Shown: one piece after another, positions 7,826 through 15,930 of the stretch
How the letters are laid out: each line of letters begins with the position of its first letter
Position numbering within the stretch: position 1 is the first letter of the stretch
Assembly (NCBI GenBank): GCA_964434935.1
Contig: CAYSWS010000009.1
Coordinates: 1-42,915, forward strand
Source of the DNA: CAYSWS01 sp964434935
GTDB lineage: Bacteria; Patescibacteriota; WWE3; UBA101185; UBA10185
DNA: 42,915 nt
Reading direction: 5' to 3'
The notes under the pieces: model-generated
The model's database searches: none
What the model saw: the letters and a program-made list of their open reading frames with translations, nothing else
Told to the model about the DNA's origin: nothing
Position numbers and translations under genes: made by a program

Positions 7826-8848
7826 TTAAATACTTAGAGGAAGTTTTACTATAAAAGTTGTGCCTTTGTCTTTTTCGCTTTTCACACTTATGGTCCCTTT
7901 GTGCGCTTCGGTTATATCCTTGGCGATGGACAAACCTAGGCCAAAACCGTCGTGGTCAACTTTTGTTCTGGAGAGGTCGGCTTTATAAAATCTTTCGAAC
8001 AGACGGGGCAGATCTTTTTCTTCTATGCCCACACCCGTATCGGCTATGCGCAGCTCAACGTGGTCGGAGGTTTTTTCAGCTGAGATATCTATCTTTCCCC
8101 CCTCAACATTGAATTTTATAGCGTTATCCAGGAGTATGGTTATCAGTTCGTTGAGACCGCTTTTGCTGGCCTTGATGTTTAGCGAGGGTATGTTTGTGGA
8201 CAATGTTATATTCTTAGTCTTCAGTTCCTCTTTGAACCTAGCTGTGGTTTTTTTGACCAATGTTTTAAGATCAAAAACTTCAAATTCTTTTTCCGGTTCA
8301 TAGTCCTGAAATTTACTTTGAGCCAACAGTGTATTAGTCAACATGGTGAGTGAATCCACGTCTTCAATGGTAGATCTTAAAAGTTTTCTTACCCCGGAAA
8401 CGTTTAGCTTTTTATCTCTAAGATTGACTTCCAGCTGTGTTTTAATGGCTGTGAGTGGAGTTTTAAGTTCATGAGCGGCATCAGCCACAAACTTCTTTTG
8501 TTTTTTTGTCATTTCTTCGATAGGTTTGAGGGTTACACCGGCAAACCAGTACCCAAAGCTACCGGAAAGCGCCAAAATGATAACATTTACCGTGACAAGA
8601 AGTACTATGGTATTTTGTCTCACTTGCTCAATGGCCTCTTCGGTGAATGGGGTTTGGAATCTTTCCGGCATAATGGGTATGTCAGAGAAGTCACGTAAAC
8701 GCGTTTCCACCCGCCTTTCATGTAGAAGCAGGGCTCTTTGTGTGAAACGGTCAACATTGACATAGACTATGCCGCTGAAGATGCTTGTGACTGCGGTCAT
8801 GATTATCAAATAGGCTAGGGTAAGTTTTATTCTGGCGGATCTAAACAT
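7826..8848 (-). CDS. sensor histidine kinase
   Basis: A 340-residue kinase starting at the ATG at 8848, which has GAGGAG five to six bases upstream; the longer TTG start at 8872 is less likely. There are two membrane helices (about 10-31 and 80-103) flanking a short extracytoplasmic sensor. The HisKA domain has the phospho-acceptor His126 in AHELKTPLTAI. The HATPase domain has an N box around LLDNAIKFN, a G1 box DTGVGI and a G2 box GFGLGLSI. No HAMP domain is obvious. The start overlaps the regulator's stop by 8 bp, so they form a cognate pair. Confidence 0.93.
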   Translation of the reverse strand: MFRSARIKLTLAYLIIMTAVTSIFSGIVYVNVDRFTQRALLLHERRVETRLRDFSDIPIMPERFQTPFTEEAIEQVRQNTIVLLVTVNVIILALSGSFGYWFAGVTLKPIEEMTKKQKKFVADAAHELKTPLTAIKTQLEVNLRDKKLNVSGVRKLLRSTIEDVDSLTMLTNTLLAQSKFQDYEPEKEFEVFDLKTLVKKTTARFKEELKTKNITLSTNIPSLNIKASKSGLNELITILLDNAIKFNVEGGKIDISAEKTSDHVELRIADTGVGIEEKDLPRLFERFYKADLSRTKVDHDGFGLGLSIAKDITEAHKGTISVKSEKDKGTTFIVKLPLSI

Positions 8849-9524
8849 TCGGCTCCTCAATTTTATAACCAAAACCCCGCACGGTCTTTATTAGAGCCGG
8901 GTGTTTTTTAAATTTTCTATCTATTTTGTTTCTCAGATAGCCTACATAAACTTCAACTGTGTTAGGAAGAACGTCTGCATCATAATTCCAGACATGTTCG
9001 ATGATCTTCTCTTTGGTCAAAATATTATTTTTATTTCTCATCAAGTATTCCAGTAAAGAAAATTCTCGTCTGGAGAGGGCAATATCTTTTCCGTCCCTTT
9101 GCACAGTGAAGGTTTGCGTATCTATCTGCAGATCTCCGCAGCTTAATTTACTAGGCAGCATATTGTTCGGCCTTCTTAGTAAGGCTCTGATCCTGGCCAG
9201 CAGTTCGGTAAAGGCAAAAGGTTTTGTTAAATAGTCATCAGCGCCGTTGTACAGACCGGCCACCTTATCTTCCAGCTCACTTTTAGCTGTGAGCATAAGT
9301 ATCGGGATCTGTATATTTTTTTCTCTAAGTTTGGTGCAGACCTCCTGGCCGTCAAGCCCCGGCAGCATGAGATCAAGCACAACCAGGTCATAGTCTTCCG
9401 TGGAAGCCAGATCATAGCCGTCGGTGCCCGTGTAGGACAGGTCAACGGCAAAGCCCTCCTGTTCAAGACCCTTGCCTATGGAACGGGCTATTTTGTGCTC
9501 ATCTTCAATAATAAGGATCCTCAT
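8841..9524 (-). CDS. OmpR/PhoB-family response regulator
   Basis: A 227-residue regulator. The receiver domain has acidic residues E7 and D8, phospho-acceptor D51 in VLDLMLPGLDG, and the conserved LTKPF lysine near residue 101. The C-terminal winged helix (about 130-225) ends with TVRGFGYKI, typical of PhoB/OmpR DNA-binding domains. It is first in the operon, with the kinase following in overlap. Likely targets are the secreted-protein gene and the efflux operon next door (inference from position). Confidence 0.95.
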   Translation of the reverse strand: MRILIIEDEHKIARSIGKGLEQEGFAVDLSYTGTDGYDLASTEDYDLVVLDLMLPGLDGQEVCTKLREKNIQIPILMLTAKSELEDKVAGLYNGADDYLTKPFAFTELLARIRALLRRPNNMLPSKLSCGDLQIDTQTFTVQRDGKDIALSRREFSLLEYLMRNKNNILTKEKIIEHVWNYDADVLPNTVEVYVGYLRNKIDRKFKKHPALIKTVRGFGYKIEEPNV

Positions 9525-9539
9525 GTGGGTACTATTATA
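9525..9539 (-). promoter_or_regulatory. -10 box for the two-component operon
   Basis: Minus strand TATAAT (9539-9534), nine bases, then ATG at 9524. No Shine-Dalgarno is seen, so the leader is at most a few bases. Confidence 0.55.
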
Positions 9540-9625
9540 TGTTGTTTTCTGAGTTTTAGCTGAGAGCGGTCGTTTGGCGTGTTTGCAAACCCATTCAAGG
9601 TAGATATAAGATGTAAGGAGACGTT

Positions 9626-10783
9626 ATGAACATATTTTTATTTATAGCGGCAGTATTTATCGGCTCTTTTTTTATAGGCAAATTATTGGAAAGAATTAGA
9701 GTGCCTTGGATCTTTGCCGCTTTGCTCATTGGAGCAGGCTTAGCTGTTAAAAATCCCTTTTTGGGCATTACCTCCTCAGAAACCTTTAAACTATTTGCTC
9801 AGCTGGGTATGTATCTGCTGTTATTTCTAGTTGGCTTTGAGCTCAATGTAAAACAGTTAAAGCGTAAAAGTAAATTTATCTTTGGCTCAGCATTTTTCAT
9901 CATTTCTTTGGAAGGTCTGGTAGGGTCAGCATTAGTTCACTATCTATTTAACTACGGATGGATAACATCTTTAGCCGTAGCTTTTAGTTTTGCCACCGTC
10001 GGTGAGGCTGTCCTCATCCCCATACTCCACGAATTTAACCTGGTTAACACCAAACTTGGTCAGGCCATTATAGGCATAGGGACGGCAGACGATATAATTG
10101 AGATCCTGGTCCTGCTTTTTGTCAGTACCTTTGTAGGCGTGAAGCTGGAAAGCAACATTCCCCTAATTTTTGGCTCGCTGGCCATACTTATTTTACTAAC
10201 TTTGGGTTTTAGGCTTGTGGGGCAAGAACGGGACCGTTTTAAGTTTGCCAGCATCGAAACCCTCTTTCTACTTATTTTGTTTGTATTTTTCCTCTTTGTG
10301 GGTGTGGGAACATATGCGGACGCAGCCCCTCTGGGAGCCATTCTAGCCGGCATATCGGTGAGGTTGTTTATAAGAGATGACCGCCTGAACTTTGTGGACA
10401 ACGAATTAAAATCTATGACGTACGGGCTCTTCGCACCGCTTTTCTTTGTCTGGATCGGCACCGATCTTAGTGTAGGTTATTTGTTGCGAGCCCCGCTATT
10501 GGTGTTTCTTGTGGTAGCTGTGTCAAACGGCCTTAAACTCTTAGGAAGTTTTATCATGGGGCACAGAGAATTGGGAACCAAGGGCTCGGTGCTCTTAGGT
10601 ATGGGGTTGTCTGTGCGCTTTAGTACCAGCATCATTGTTATGAAGTTCCTCTACGACAACAAAATCATAGGTCTTGATATTTATTCTGTGGTGGTGGCTT
10701 CAAGTGTGGTCTTTAACTTCCTTGTTCCGGCGCTTTTTTCTTGGTTGGCGGTAAAGTGGAGATCCGCTATTCAGCAAATCTAA
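9626..10783 (+). CDS. CPA2-family cation/proton antiporter (NapA/KefB-like)
   Basis: A 385-residue protein with about 12 membrane helices and no C-terminal regulatory (TrkA-N) domain. The segment GIGTADDIIEI, near residue 155, carries the paired aspartates of electrogenic NapA/NhaA-type sodium/proton exchangers. Expected role: exchange of Na+ (or K+) for H+ across the cytoplasmic membrane. Unlike most first genes here, it has a good Shine-Dalgarno (AAGGAG, five bases before the ATG). It lies near a P3A-like proton ATPase gene, and the two could together set ion gradients. Confidence 0.85.
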   Translation: MNIFLFIAAVFIGSFFIGKLLERIRVPWIFAALLIGAGLAVKNPFLGITSSETFKLFAQLGMYLLLFLVGFELNVKQLKRKSKFIFGSAFFIISLEGLVGSALVHYLFNYGWITSLAVAFSFATVGEAVLIPILHEFNLVNTKLGQAIIGIGTADDIIEILVLLFVSTFVGVKLESNIPLIFGSLAILILLTLGFRLVGQERDRFKFASIETLFLLILFVFFLFVGVGTYADAAPLGAILAGISVRLFIRDDRLNFVDNELKSMTYGLFAPLFFVWIGTDLSVGYLLRAPLLVFLVVAVSNGLKLLGSFIMGHRELGTKGSVLLGMGLSVRFSTSIIVMKFLYDNKIIGLDIYSVVVASSVVFNFLVPALFSWLAVKWRSAIQQI

Positions 10784-10792
10784 CGGCTGTTT

Positions 10793-12019
10793 CTAATTAA
10801 AAACACTCTTTTTCCATTGCACGGCCTTAACGTAAAGATCATTAATAAGCGGGAATTTACTTTTGTCTTCGAAAACCGGTTCGATCCAGATCTGGCCGCC
10901 GAAGGTTAAGGGATTCTTTAAACCTTTATCCCAAAAAAAGTAATATATGCATAAAAGAAGGTAGTATATGGATATGACAAGATAGTATTTGTTAAGTCTT
11001 CCTTCGTAAATTTCCAATAAACCTAAATAAACAAAAGGCGTACCCCAAATAAGATGAGTTCTATTTAGGACGGGTACGAATAAGTAATAAACAGCGAAGG
11101 AAGCCAGGGACAATACCCAGATGTTATTTATTTTCTTCTTAAAATAAAGGTATAAAGGTAATATCTGCGAGCCTATAAGTGCCGTTGCTGTGTAGATCTT
11201 GCTAAACTCCGGTTGGAAGAAATTAACACCGAATCTTTGTAAATAATACGTTAAAAAGCTGAAAAGAGGTCTGCCTTGAATTCCACGTTCTCCATGTACT
11301 AAAAATGAACCTCTGATCATGAGATCAAGGTCATGGGCTGATCTAAAAAAAGGAAATGATATGGCTATAACCACAAAGAACCCGCCTAACAAAAATAATT
11401 TGATGTTTTTTGATCTTAGTAAAAGCGCTGAAAGTAAAATTAGAGGAAAAGTTTTAAAAGTTACGGCCAAAGCAAACAACATACCCGACAAAAGATCCTT
11501 TTTACCTATTGTCATTAGACTGAGCAGAAGAAAAAAGACGGGCAGAGATTCGTAGTTGGTATATTCATATCTCATGAGAAAGTAAGGATTAAAGAACCAA
11601 AAAAATAGTCCGATGATCGTTATGAGTTTAGGATAGTTTTTTTCCTTTAATATTTTATAAATCAGAAATCCAACGCCAATGTCCGCCAGTAGAACTGGAC
11701 ATTTCCACAAATAGATAGTGGGCAGATCAAGCTTGAGAACACCGTTGATGCGGACCAGAAAAGTTTGTAAGTATAACAAAGTGGGCATATAGGCGTAGCC
11801 GTGTTTTAGATCTTCTCTTTGATAAGAAAGCACAGTGTACTCGTAGGGGTTTATACCGGCCATGAACTCAGCTACGGTTTGTTTAAAGGTTTCATGATCC
11901 CCACCAATTTGATCGAAGGCGATCGCCCTAAGCAGAGTGGCGACAAGAAAAATGGATATGATCACGATCTTGAATGCCGTTTTGTTCTCAAGTATCTGCA
12001 TGTGCTTAAATTCTAGCAT
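10793..12019 (-). CDS. GT-C glycosyltransferase (GT87/DUF2029-like)
   Basis: About 408 residues with 10-12 hydrophobic helices. The first external loop has GGDHETFKQTVAEF followed by NPYEYTV, the acidic/aromatic pattern of GT-C mannosyltransferases using polyprenyl-phosphate sugars. A helical stretch has FNPYFLMRYEYTNYESLP, similar to GT87-type PIG-M/DUF2029 proteins. Expected role: sugar transfer on the outer face of the membrane; donor and acceptor unknown. I prefer the second ATG (12019), which sits eight bases from the shared -10 box; the first ATG (12025) is only two bases from it. Confidence 0.7.
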   Translation of the reverse strand: MLEFKHMQILENKTAFKIVIISIFLVATLLRAIAFDQIGGDHETFKQTVAEFMAGINPYEYTVLSYQREDLKHGYAYMPTLLYLQTFLVRINGVLKLDLPTIYLWKCPVLLADIGVGFLIYKILKEKNYPKLITIIGLFFWFFNPYFLMRYEYTNYESLPVFFLLLSLMTIGKKDLLSGMLFALAVTFKTFPLILLSALLLRSKNIKLFLLGGFFVVIAISFPFFRSAHDLDLMIRGSFLVHGERGIQGRPLFSFLTYYLQRFGVNFFQPEFSKIYTATALIGSQILPLYLYFKKKINNIWVLSLASFAVYYLFVPVLNRTHLIWGTPFVYLGLLEIYEGRLNKYYLVISIYYLLLCIYYFFWDKGLKNPLTFGGQIWIEPVFEDKSKFPLINDLYVKAVQWKKSVFN

Positions 12020-12027
12020 GGGCATGG

Positions 12028-12035
12028 ATTATAAT
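12028..12035. promoter_or_regulatory. palindromic -10 box serving two divergent genes
   Basis: ATTATAAT at 12028-12035 is its own reverse complement, so both strands read TATAAT. On the plus strand eight bases separate it from the ATG at 12044. On the minus strand exactly eight bases separate it from the ATG at 12019. Both transcripts would be leaderless, and two polymerases could not use the site at once. Confidence 0.6.
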
Positions 12036-12043
12036 TAATTAGC

Positions 12044-14413
12044 ATGCCTGAGAAATATACTGGACTTACCACACAGGAAGTCAAACATAAACTGAGCCGG
12101 TTGGGGGCTAATGCCCTGCCGGAGGATAAGAACACTTTTCTGAAGAAACTTCTTAAGAATATCCTTTCTCCCATCTCCATAATGCTCATGGTGGCGGCCT
12201 TTTTGTCTTTTTTGATCGGGAAGACCTTTGATGGCAACTTTATTCTGGTGTTTCTACTCCTTAACGTATCTATAACTTTGTGGCAGGAAAGAAAAGCTGA
12301 TAGCGCCATTAAGAAACTTAATGAGCATCTGGCACAAGAAATATATGCTCTAAGAGACGGTAAGTGGATACTGGTTGTTTCTACAAATTTAGTGGTTGAC
12401 GACATCATCAGGATCAAACTGGGTGACGTTATTCCTGCCGATGGTGAGTTGCTGGAAGCGCACAACGTTTCAGCCAACGAAGCATCTTTGACGGGAGAAT
12501 CTCTTCCCAAAGACAAAAAAGAAGGTGATAAGGTTTACTCAGGTTCGTTCTTAGTTACGGGCTTGGCGGTGGTAAGAGTTACTGCTACGGGAAAGGAGAC
12601 CAGTTTTGGTCGAACTGTTTTTAAGATAGAACGTACAAGAAAAGAAAGCTTGTTGGAAAGAGATATCATCAAGATATCAAAATTCCTGGCAGCACTTAGC
12701 CTAGTCTCAGTTCTGATCTTGACAGTTGTTTTTATTTTTCAAAAATATCCTTTATTGGAGATCCTGACCTTGGATCTTAGTGTCATTATTGCCGGTATTC
12801 CTATCAGCCTTCCTACAGTCATGACTTTGATCACAGAACTGGGAGTTTTGAACTTAGCCAAAAAAAGTGTCATCGTACGCCGGATATCTTCACTGGAAGA
12901 TCTTTCTAACGTTAATTATTTGCTTACGGATAAAACGGGCACCCTAACTAAAAATAAAATAGAGATAAATGAGATCTATACATATGGAGATATAAAAGAG
13001 GCAGACTTATTGAGATTAACATCCTTGGTTGCTTCACAATCGGAGAACGATCCCATAGACGCCGCTATCTTAAGAAGGGCAGCCGATACGAAGAAGGAAA
13101 CCCAGCCCCCGGAAGATCTGGAGTTCATTCCGGCTGATTCGAACAGAAAACGAAGCACTATTTACTTTAAACTGGAGGGAAAAGAAACCGTGATCTCATT
13201 GGGAGCTCCGCAGATCATGGAACAGATCTGTGATCTGGATAGATCAGACAAAGAAAAATTCGATCAGGATGTGGATAAGCTCGCCCTGTCCGGTTATAGA
13301 ACACTAGCTGTGGCCTTCGCCCAAAACACAAAAGAGGAAAAACGGATGAAGATCATTGGTCTTTTTGCCTTATCCGACGCGGTGAGGCCTGAGGCAAAAT
13401 CCGTGGTGCAGTTTTTGATAGATAACGGTATTGATGTCTCCATGGTTACAGGAGATAACGATGCTATTGCCTCGGAAATAGCTATCGAGGTCGCGCTGGG
13501 GGATAAAAAGGTAGTAACAAAAACACAATTAGATAAATTAAGCCCGGAAGACATAGATGAGGAATTTTTTCTGGAAACCGGAGCTTTCGCTGAAGTGCTG
13601 CCGGAGGACAAGCTGGAATTAGTGCAAAAGGCCAAGGAACTGTTTACCGTGGCCGTAACCGGTGATGGCATCAACGACCTTCCTGCTCTCAAATCTGCAG
13701 ATGTGGGGATAGCTGTCAGTAATGCCGTAAATGTACTTAAATCAGCCGCTGACATAGTTTTACTGTCTGATGGCATCCACGTTATCAGGGATGCCATCAT
13801 AGAGAGTCGAAAGATCTTTGCCCGGATCTACACCTATTCTTTATATCGTATATCTGAAAGCTTTCGTTTGGTGGTGACGTTGGCAATCTTAGGTATTATC
13901 TTTAAGGCTTATCCATTGAATACTTTGCAGATCATTTTGATTGCTTTGCTTAACGATCTGCCTATCATCTCCTTGGCTTTTGACAGGGTAAAGATCGCTA
14001 ACCGCCCTGCCAGACTCAATTTTAAGAATCAGATAAGTTCCAGTGTATTGTTTGGCCTGGCTGGTATTGTGAACAGTCTTCTCGTCCTCTTAATAACTGT
14101 TTATGTTTGGCATTTAGATTGGAGCACTATCCAGACAATATATTTTTTAAAACTGACCGTATCAGGACATATGCTTATTTATGTAGCTCATACCAAAGGA
14201 AAATGGTTCGATTTCTTGCCTAGCAGAGAGGTCATAATAGCCACCACACTTACACAAGCTGTTGCTACCATACTGGCTATAACAGGTTTTCTCATGCCGG
14301 CTCAGCTATCACTGCCTTTAGTGATATTTGTCTGGGGATGGTCCTTTTTGTGGATGCAGATCAGCGAATACACTAAGGATTTAAAGAGGCTGTTGTTCAA
14401 AGATACGGTATAA
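12044..14413 (+). CDS. P-type ATPase, P3A-like proton pump
   Basis: A 789-residue P-type ATPase. The actuator motif TGES is at residues 150-153, phosphorylation site DKTGTLT has Asp296, and the hinge GDGINDLPALKSADVGIAV begins near residue 540. The M4 segment IIAGIPISLPTVMTLITELG and the absence of metal-binding domains or a CPx motif match P3A plasma-membrane H+-ATPases. M6 has LLNDLPIISLAFDRV, close to the NDxPxxxxAxD pattern of that family. Expected role: ATP-driven H+ export, or the reverse. Cation choice is inferred from motifs. It has its own promoter, divergent from the GT-C gene. Confidence 0.88.
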   Translation: MPEKYTGLTTQEVKHKLSRLGANALPEDKNTFLKKLLKNILSPISIMLMVAAFLSFLIGKTFDGNFILVFLLLNVSITLWQERKADSAIKKLNEHLAQEIYALRDGKWILVVSTNLVVDDIIRIKLGDVIPADGELLEAHNVSANEASLTGESLPKDKKEGDKVYSGSFLVTGLAVVRVTATGKETSFGRTVFKIERTRKESLLERDIIKISKFLAALSLVSVLILTVVFIFQKYPLLEILTLDLSVIIAGIPISLPTVMTLITELGVLNLAKKSVIVRRISSLEDLSNVNYLLTDKTGTLTKNKIEINEIYTYGDIKEADLLRLTSLVASQSENDPIDAAILRRAADTKKETQPPEDLEFIPADSNRKRSTIYFKLEGKETVISLGAPQIMEQICDLDRSDKEKFDQDVDKLALSGYRTLAVAFAQNTKEEKRMKIIGLFALSDAVRPEAKSVVQFLIDNGIDVSMVTGDNDAIASEIAIEVALGDKKVVTKTQLDKLSPEDIDEEFFLETGAFAEVLPEDKLELVQKAKELFTVAVTGDGINDLPALKSADVGIAVSNAVNVLKSAADIVLLSDGIHVIRDAIIESRKIFARIYTYSLYRISESFRLVVTLAILGIIFKAYPLNTLQIILIALLNDLPIISLAFDRVKIANRPARLNFKNQISSSVLFGLAGIVNSLLVLLITVYVWHLDWSTIQTIYFLKLTVSGHMLIYVAHTKGKWFDFLPSREVIIATTLTQAVATILAITGFLMPAQLSLPLVIFVWGWSFLWMQISEYTKDLKRLLFKDTV

Positions 14414-14421
14414 TTTTAAGT

Positions 14422-14498
14422 TGGTCGGGGTGGCGGGACTCGAACCCGCGACCTCACGCACCCCATGCGTGCGCGCTAGCCTACTGCGCCACACCCCG
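14422..14498 (-). tRNA. tRNA-Pro (anticodon GGG)
   Basis: A minus-strand cloverleaf. The acceptor CGGGGTG pairs with CACCCCG. The anticodon stem is CACGC/GCGTG around the loop ATGGGGT, giving anticodon GGG (codons CCC and CCU), and the T-arm is GCGGG-TTCGAGT-CCCGC. Discriminator A (14425) is followed by an encoded CCA. It sits 8 bases after the end of the ATPase gene on the opposite strand. Confidence 0.95.
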
Positions 14499-14549
14499 AC
14501 GGCACTAGTATTTTACACAAAAACACACCTTGTTGATACTTAGAAATAG

Positions 14550-14587
14550 AAAAAGGGAGCAGATAGCATAGATATTTATCTGCCCCC
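14550..14587 (-). terminator. intrinsic terminator of the A1408-methyltransferase operon
   Basis: On the minus strand GGGGGCAGATA pairs with TATCTGCTCCC (one mismatch in the stem) and is followed by a run of five T. It lies 8 bases after the stop of the last gene of the 15918-14596 operon. Confidence 0.85.
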
Positions 14588-14595
14588 TAAGGGTC

Positions 14596-14853
14596 TTACA
14601 CAGTTGTATATTTCCATCTCTCGATCACTTCCAGACGCTGCACAATGTTGAGCACTCGGCTCATTATGACCCTTCTTTCAGGCCCCCTCCCCGGCAACCT
14701 TATTTTGAAAAAGTAGCGCGATCTAATGATCCTGTTCTCATCCTCAACCTCAGGAACCTCCTTCTCATACGCGAACTGCTTGCGTATATTCTTTCTGGCT
14801 TTCTCGGCTTGCATTTCATCCTTGCAAACAACTTCAGCAATAGTATTCTTCAT
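14596..14853 (-). CDS. small basic protein, unknown (85 aa)
   Basis: About 85 residues starting at the ATG at 14853, which has AGGAGG six bases upstream; an in-frame TTG at 14859 is unlikely. The protein is basic (IRSRYFFKIRLPGRGPERR in the middle), with no signal peptide or membrane helix, and could bind nucleic acid (inference). It is the last gene of a three-gene operon headed by an rRNA methyltransferase, with 10 bases between it and the upstream gene and a terminator directly after. No family recognised. Confidence 0.65.
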   Translation of the reverse strand: MKNTIAEVVCKDEMQAEKARKNIRKQFAYEKEVPEVEDENRIIRSRYFFKIRLPGRGPERRVIMSRVLNIVQRLEVIERWKYTTV

Positions 14854-14863
14854 GACCAACCTC

Positions 14864-15259
14864 CTAATTTAATGCTGCCTCTTCATCCGGAACAAACTGT
14901 TCTAGCTTAAAGTTTGTTATGACAGAGTCTAATCGAAGCTTTTTAAGTCTTTTATCAACCAACGCTCTCAAGTTATAGTCATCAAGATGGAAGTGAAATT
15001 CCCATGTGAACTTAGCTATTTCATTTCCGTTTGCATCTTCGATCTCCACCTCTTCTTCCTCATCCTCTTCAGAAAAGAGATCGTACAGATCATCAGCTTC
15101 TTCAATAGTCCCTTCAACATCTTCCTCTTGCACAAAAATGTAAATATCTGTAATGCTGAGGTTACCTAAGGTCAGGGAGATCTCGTCGAAAAGGCACAGC
15201 TGTGCTAATCCCAAATAGGTCAGATCATCGCCGCTCACCCTGCCAATTAATGATTTCAT
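14864..15259 (-). CDS. acidic protein, unknown (131 aa)
   Basis: A 131-residue soluble acidic protein. Residues about 50-80 form an Asp/Glu-rich stretch (DDLYDLFSEEDEEEEVEIED). The flanks look like strands of a small beta domain: GNLSITDIYIFVQ and IAKFTWEFHFHLDDYNLRALVDKRL. GAGGAG precedes the ATG by 6 bases. It lies 14 bases after the methyltransferase stop. Its strong acidity next to a basic partner gene suggests they could bind each other (inference). No family recognised. Confidence 0.65.
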   Translation of the reverse strand: MKSLIGRVSGDDLTYLGLAQLCLFDEISLTLGNLSITDIYIFVQEEDVEGTIEEADDLYDLFSEEDEEEEVEIEDANGNEIAKFTWEFHFHLDDYNLRALVDKRLKKLRLDSVITNFKLEQFVPDEEAALN

Positions 15260-15273
15260 GCTTTTCTCCTCAA

Positions 15274-15918
15274 TTATTGTTTTGTCAATGTGAGTTTGAA
15301 TATTTCTCTCATCTTACCAAATGATAGCTTTTTACTCCAGGTTGTTTCCAGTTTTTTTAGTGAACGTTTTTCCAACTTTTCAAGAGATACCAGCTCAAAA
15401 CCACTCTTTTTAAATGCGGGAACAATGTTATGTTCTACATAGCTTGTTGATAGGTCCGGTAGCTCAAGACGGCCCACTTCTGCAGGCTCGAGATCTTGAT
15501 GATAACCAAGTACTATTTCTATTTCTCCTCCGGTCTTTAGTAGACCTCCTAATGTTTTAGATATTTCCTCTGACGGTAAAACAATATTTTGTAGCAAAGT
15601 GCCCCAGGGAAGAATGATCGTCAGTTCGTCAACTTTACCGGATAGCTCATTGGGAAGCATTTCTAAGGAACTCAGACAAAAAATTACATTAGGCAGCTTT
15701 TTCTTTAACGCTTTCTTAGAATAGATTTGTAATTGTTTTTCACTGGGGTCTATACCAACGTAAAAATTATTCGGATCTCTCAAAGCACTTTTATAAACAA
15801 ACCTTCCATCTCCTGTACCCAGATCGGCCATAGTTTTGTCATAGCATTTTATTAAACCTTTCAGCTCATTTTCACTTAGATCCATATTTTTGTTACCCAT
15901 GACGATTTTCACGCTCAT
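15274..15918 (-). CDS. 16S rRNA (adenine-1408-N1) methyltransferase family (NpmA/KamB-like)
   Basis: A 214-residue class I SAM methyltransferase. The SAM motif is ADLGTGDGRFVY (residues 31-42), followed by FYVGIDPS (52-59). ILPWGTLLQNIV contains Trp105 and TTWSKKLSFGK contains Trp194. These match the two tryptophans that in NpmA (W107 and W197) clamp flipped A1408. The C-terminal WSKKLSFG block is typical of the KamA/KamB/NpmA family, whose N1 methylation of A1408 in the decoding site gives aminoglycoside resistance. Whether this CPR homolog keeps that target is unproven. It is first in the operon and divergent from truB, with 18 bases between the start codons. Confidence 0.75.
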   Translation of the reverse strand: MSVKIVMGNKNMDLSENELKGLIKCYDKTMADLGTGDGRFVYKSALRDPNNFYVGIDPSEKQLQIYSKKALKKKLPNVIFCLSSLEMLPNELSGKVDELTIILPWGTLLQNIVLPSEEISKTLGGLLKTGGEIEIVLGYHQDLEPAEVGRLELPDLSTSYVEHNIVPAFKKSGFELVSLEKLEKRSLKKLETTWSKKLSFGKMREIFKLTLTKQ

Positions 15919-15923
15919 AATGA

Positions 15924-15930
15924 TAAGATA
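15924..15930. promoter_or_regulatory. overlapping divergent -10 boxes
   Basis: Minus strand TATCTT (15930-15925) lies six bases before the methyltransferase ATG at 15918. Plus strand TAAGAT (15924-15929) lies seven bases before the truB ATG at 15937. The two boxes overlap almost fully within an 18-base intergenic space. Both boxes are weaker matches than elsewhere. Confidence 0.4.

Noticed and set aside
12013..12516. Minus-strand frame of 167 codons over the start of the P-type ATPase
   Set aside because: Low-complexity Ser/Leu-rich translation antisense to conserved ATPase motifs; a shadow frame.
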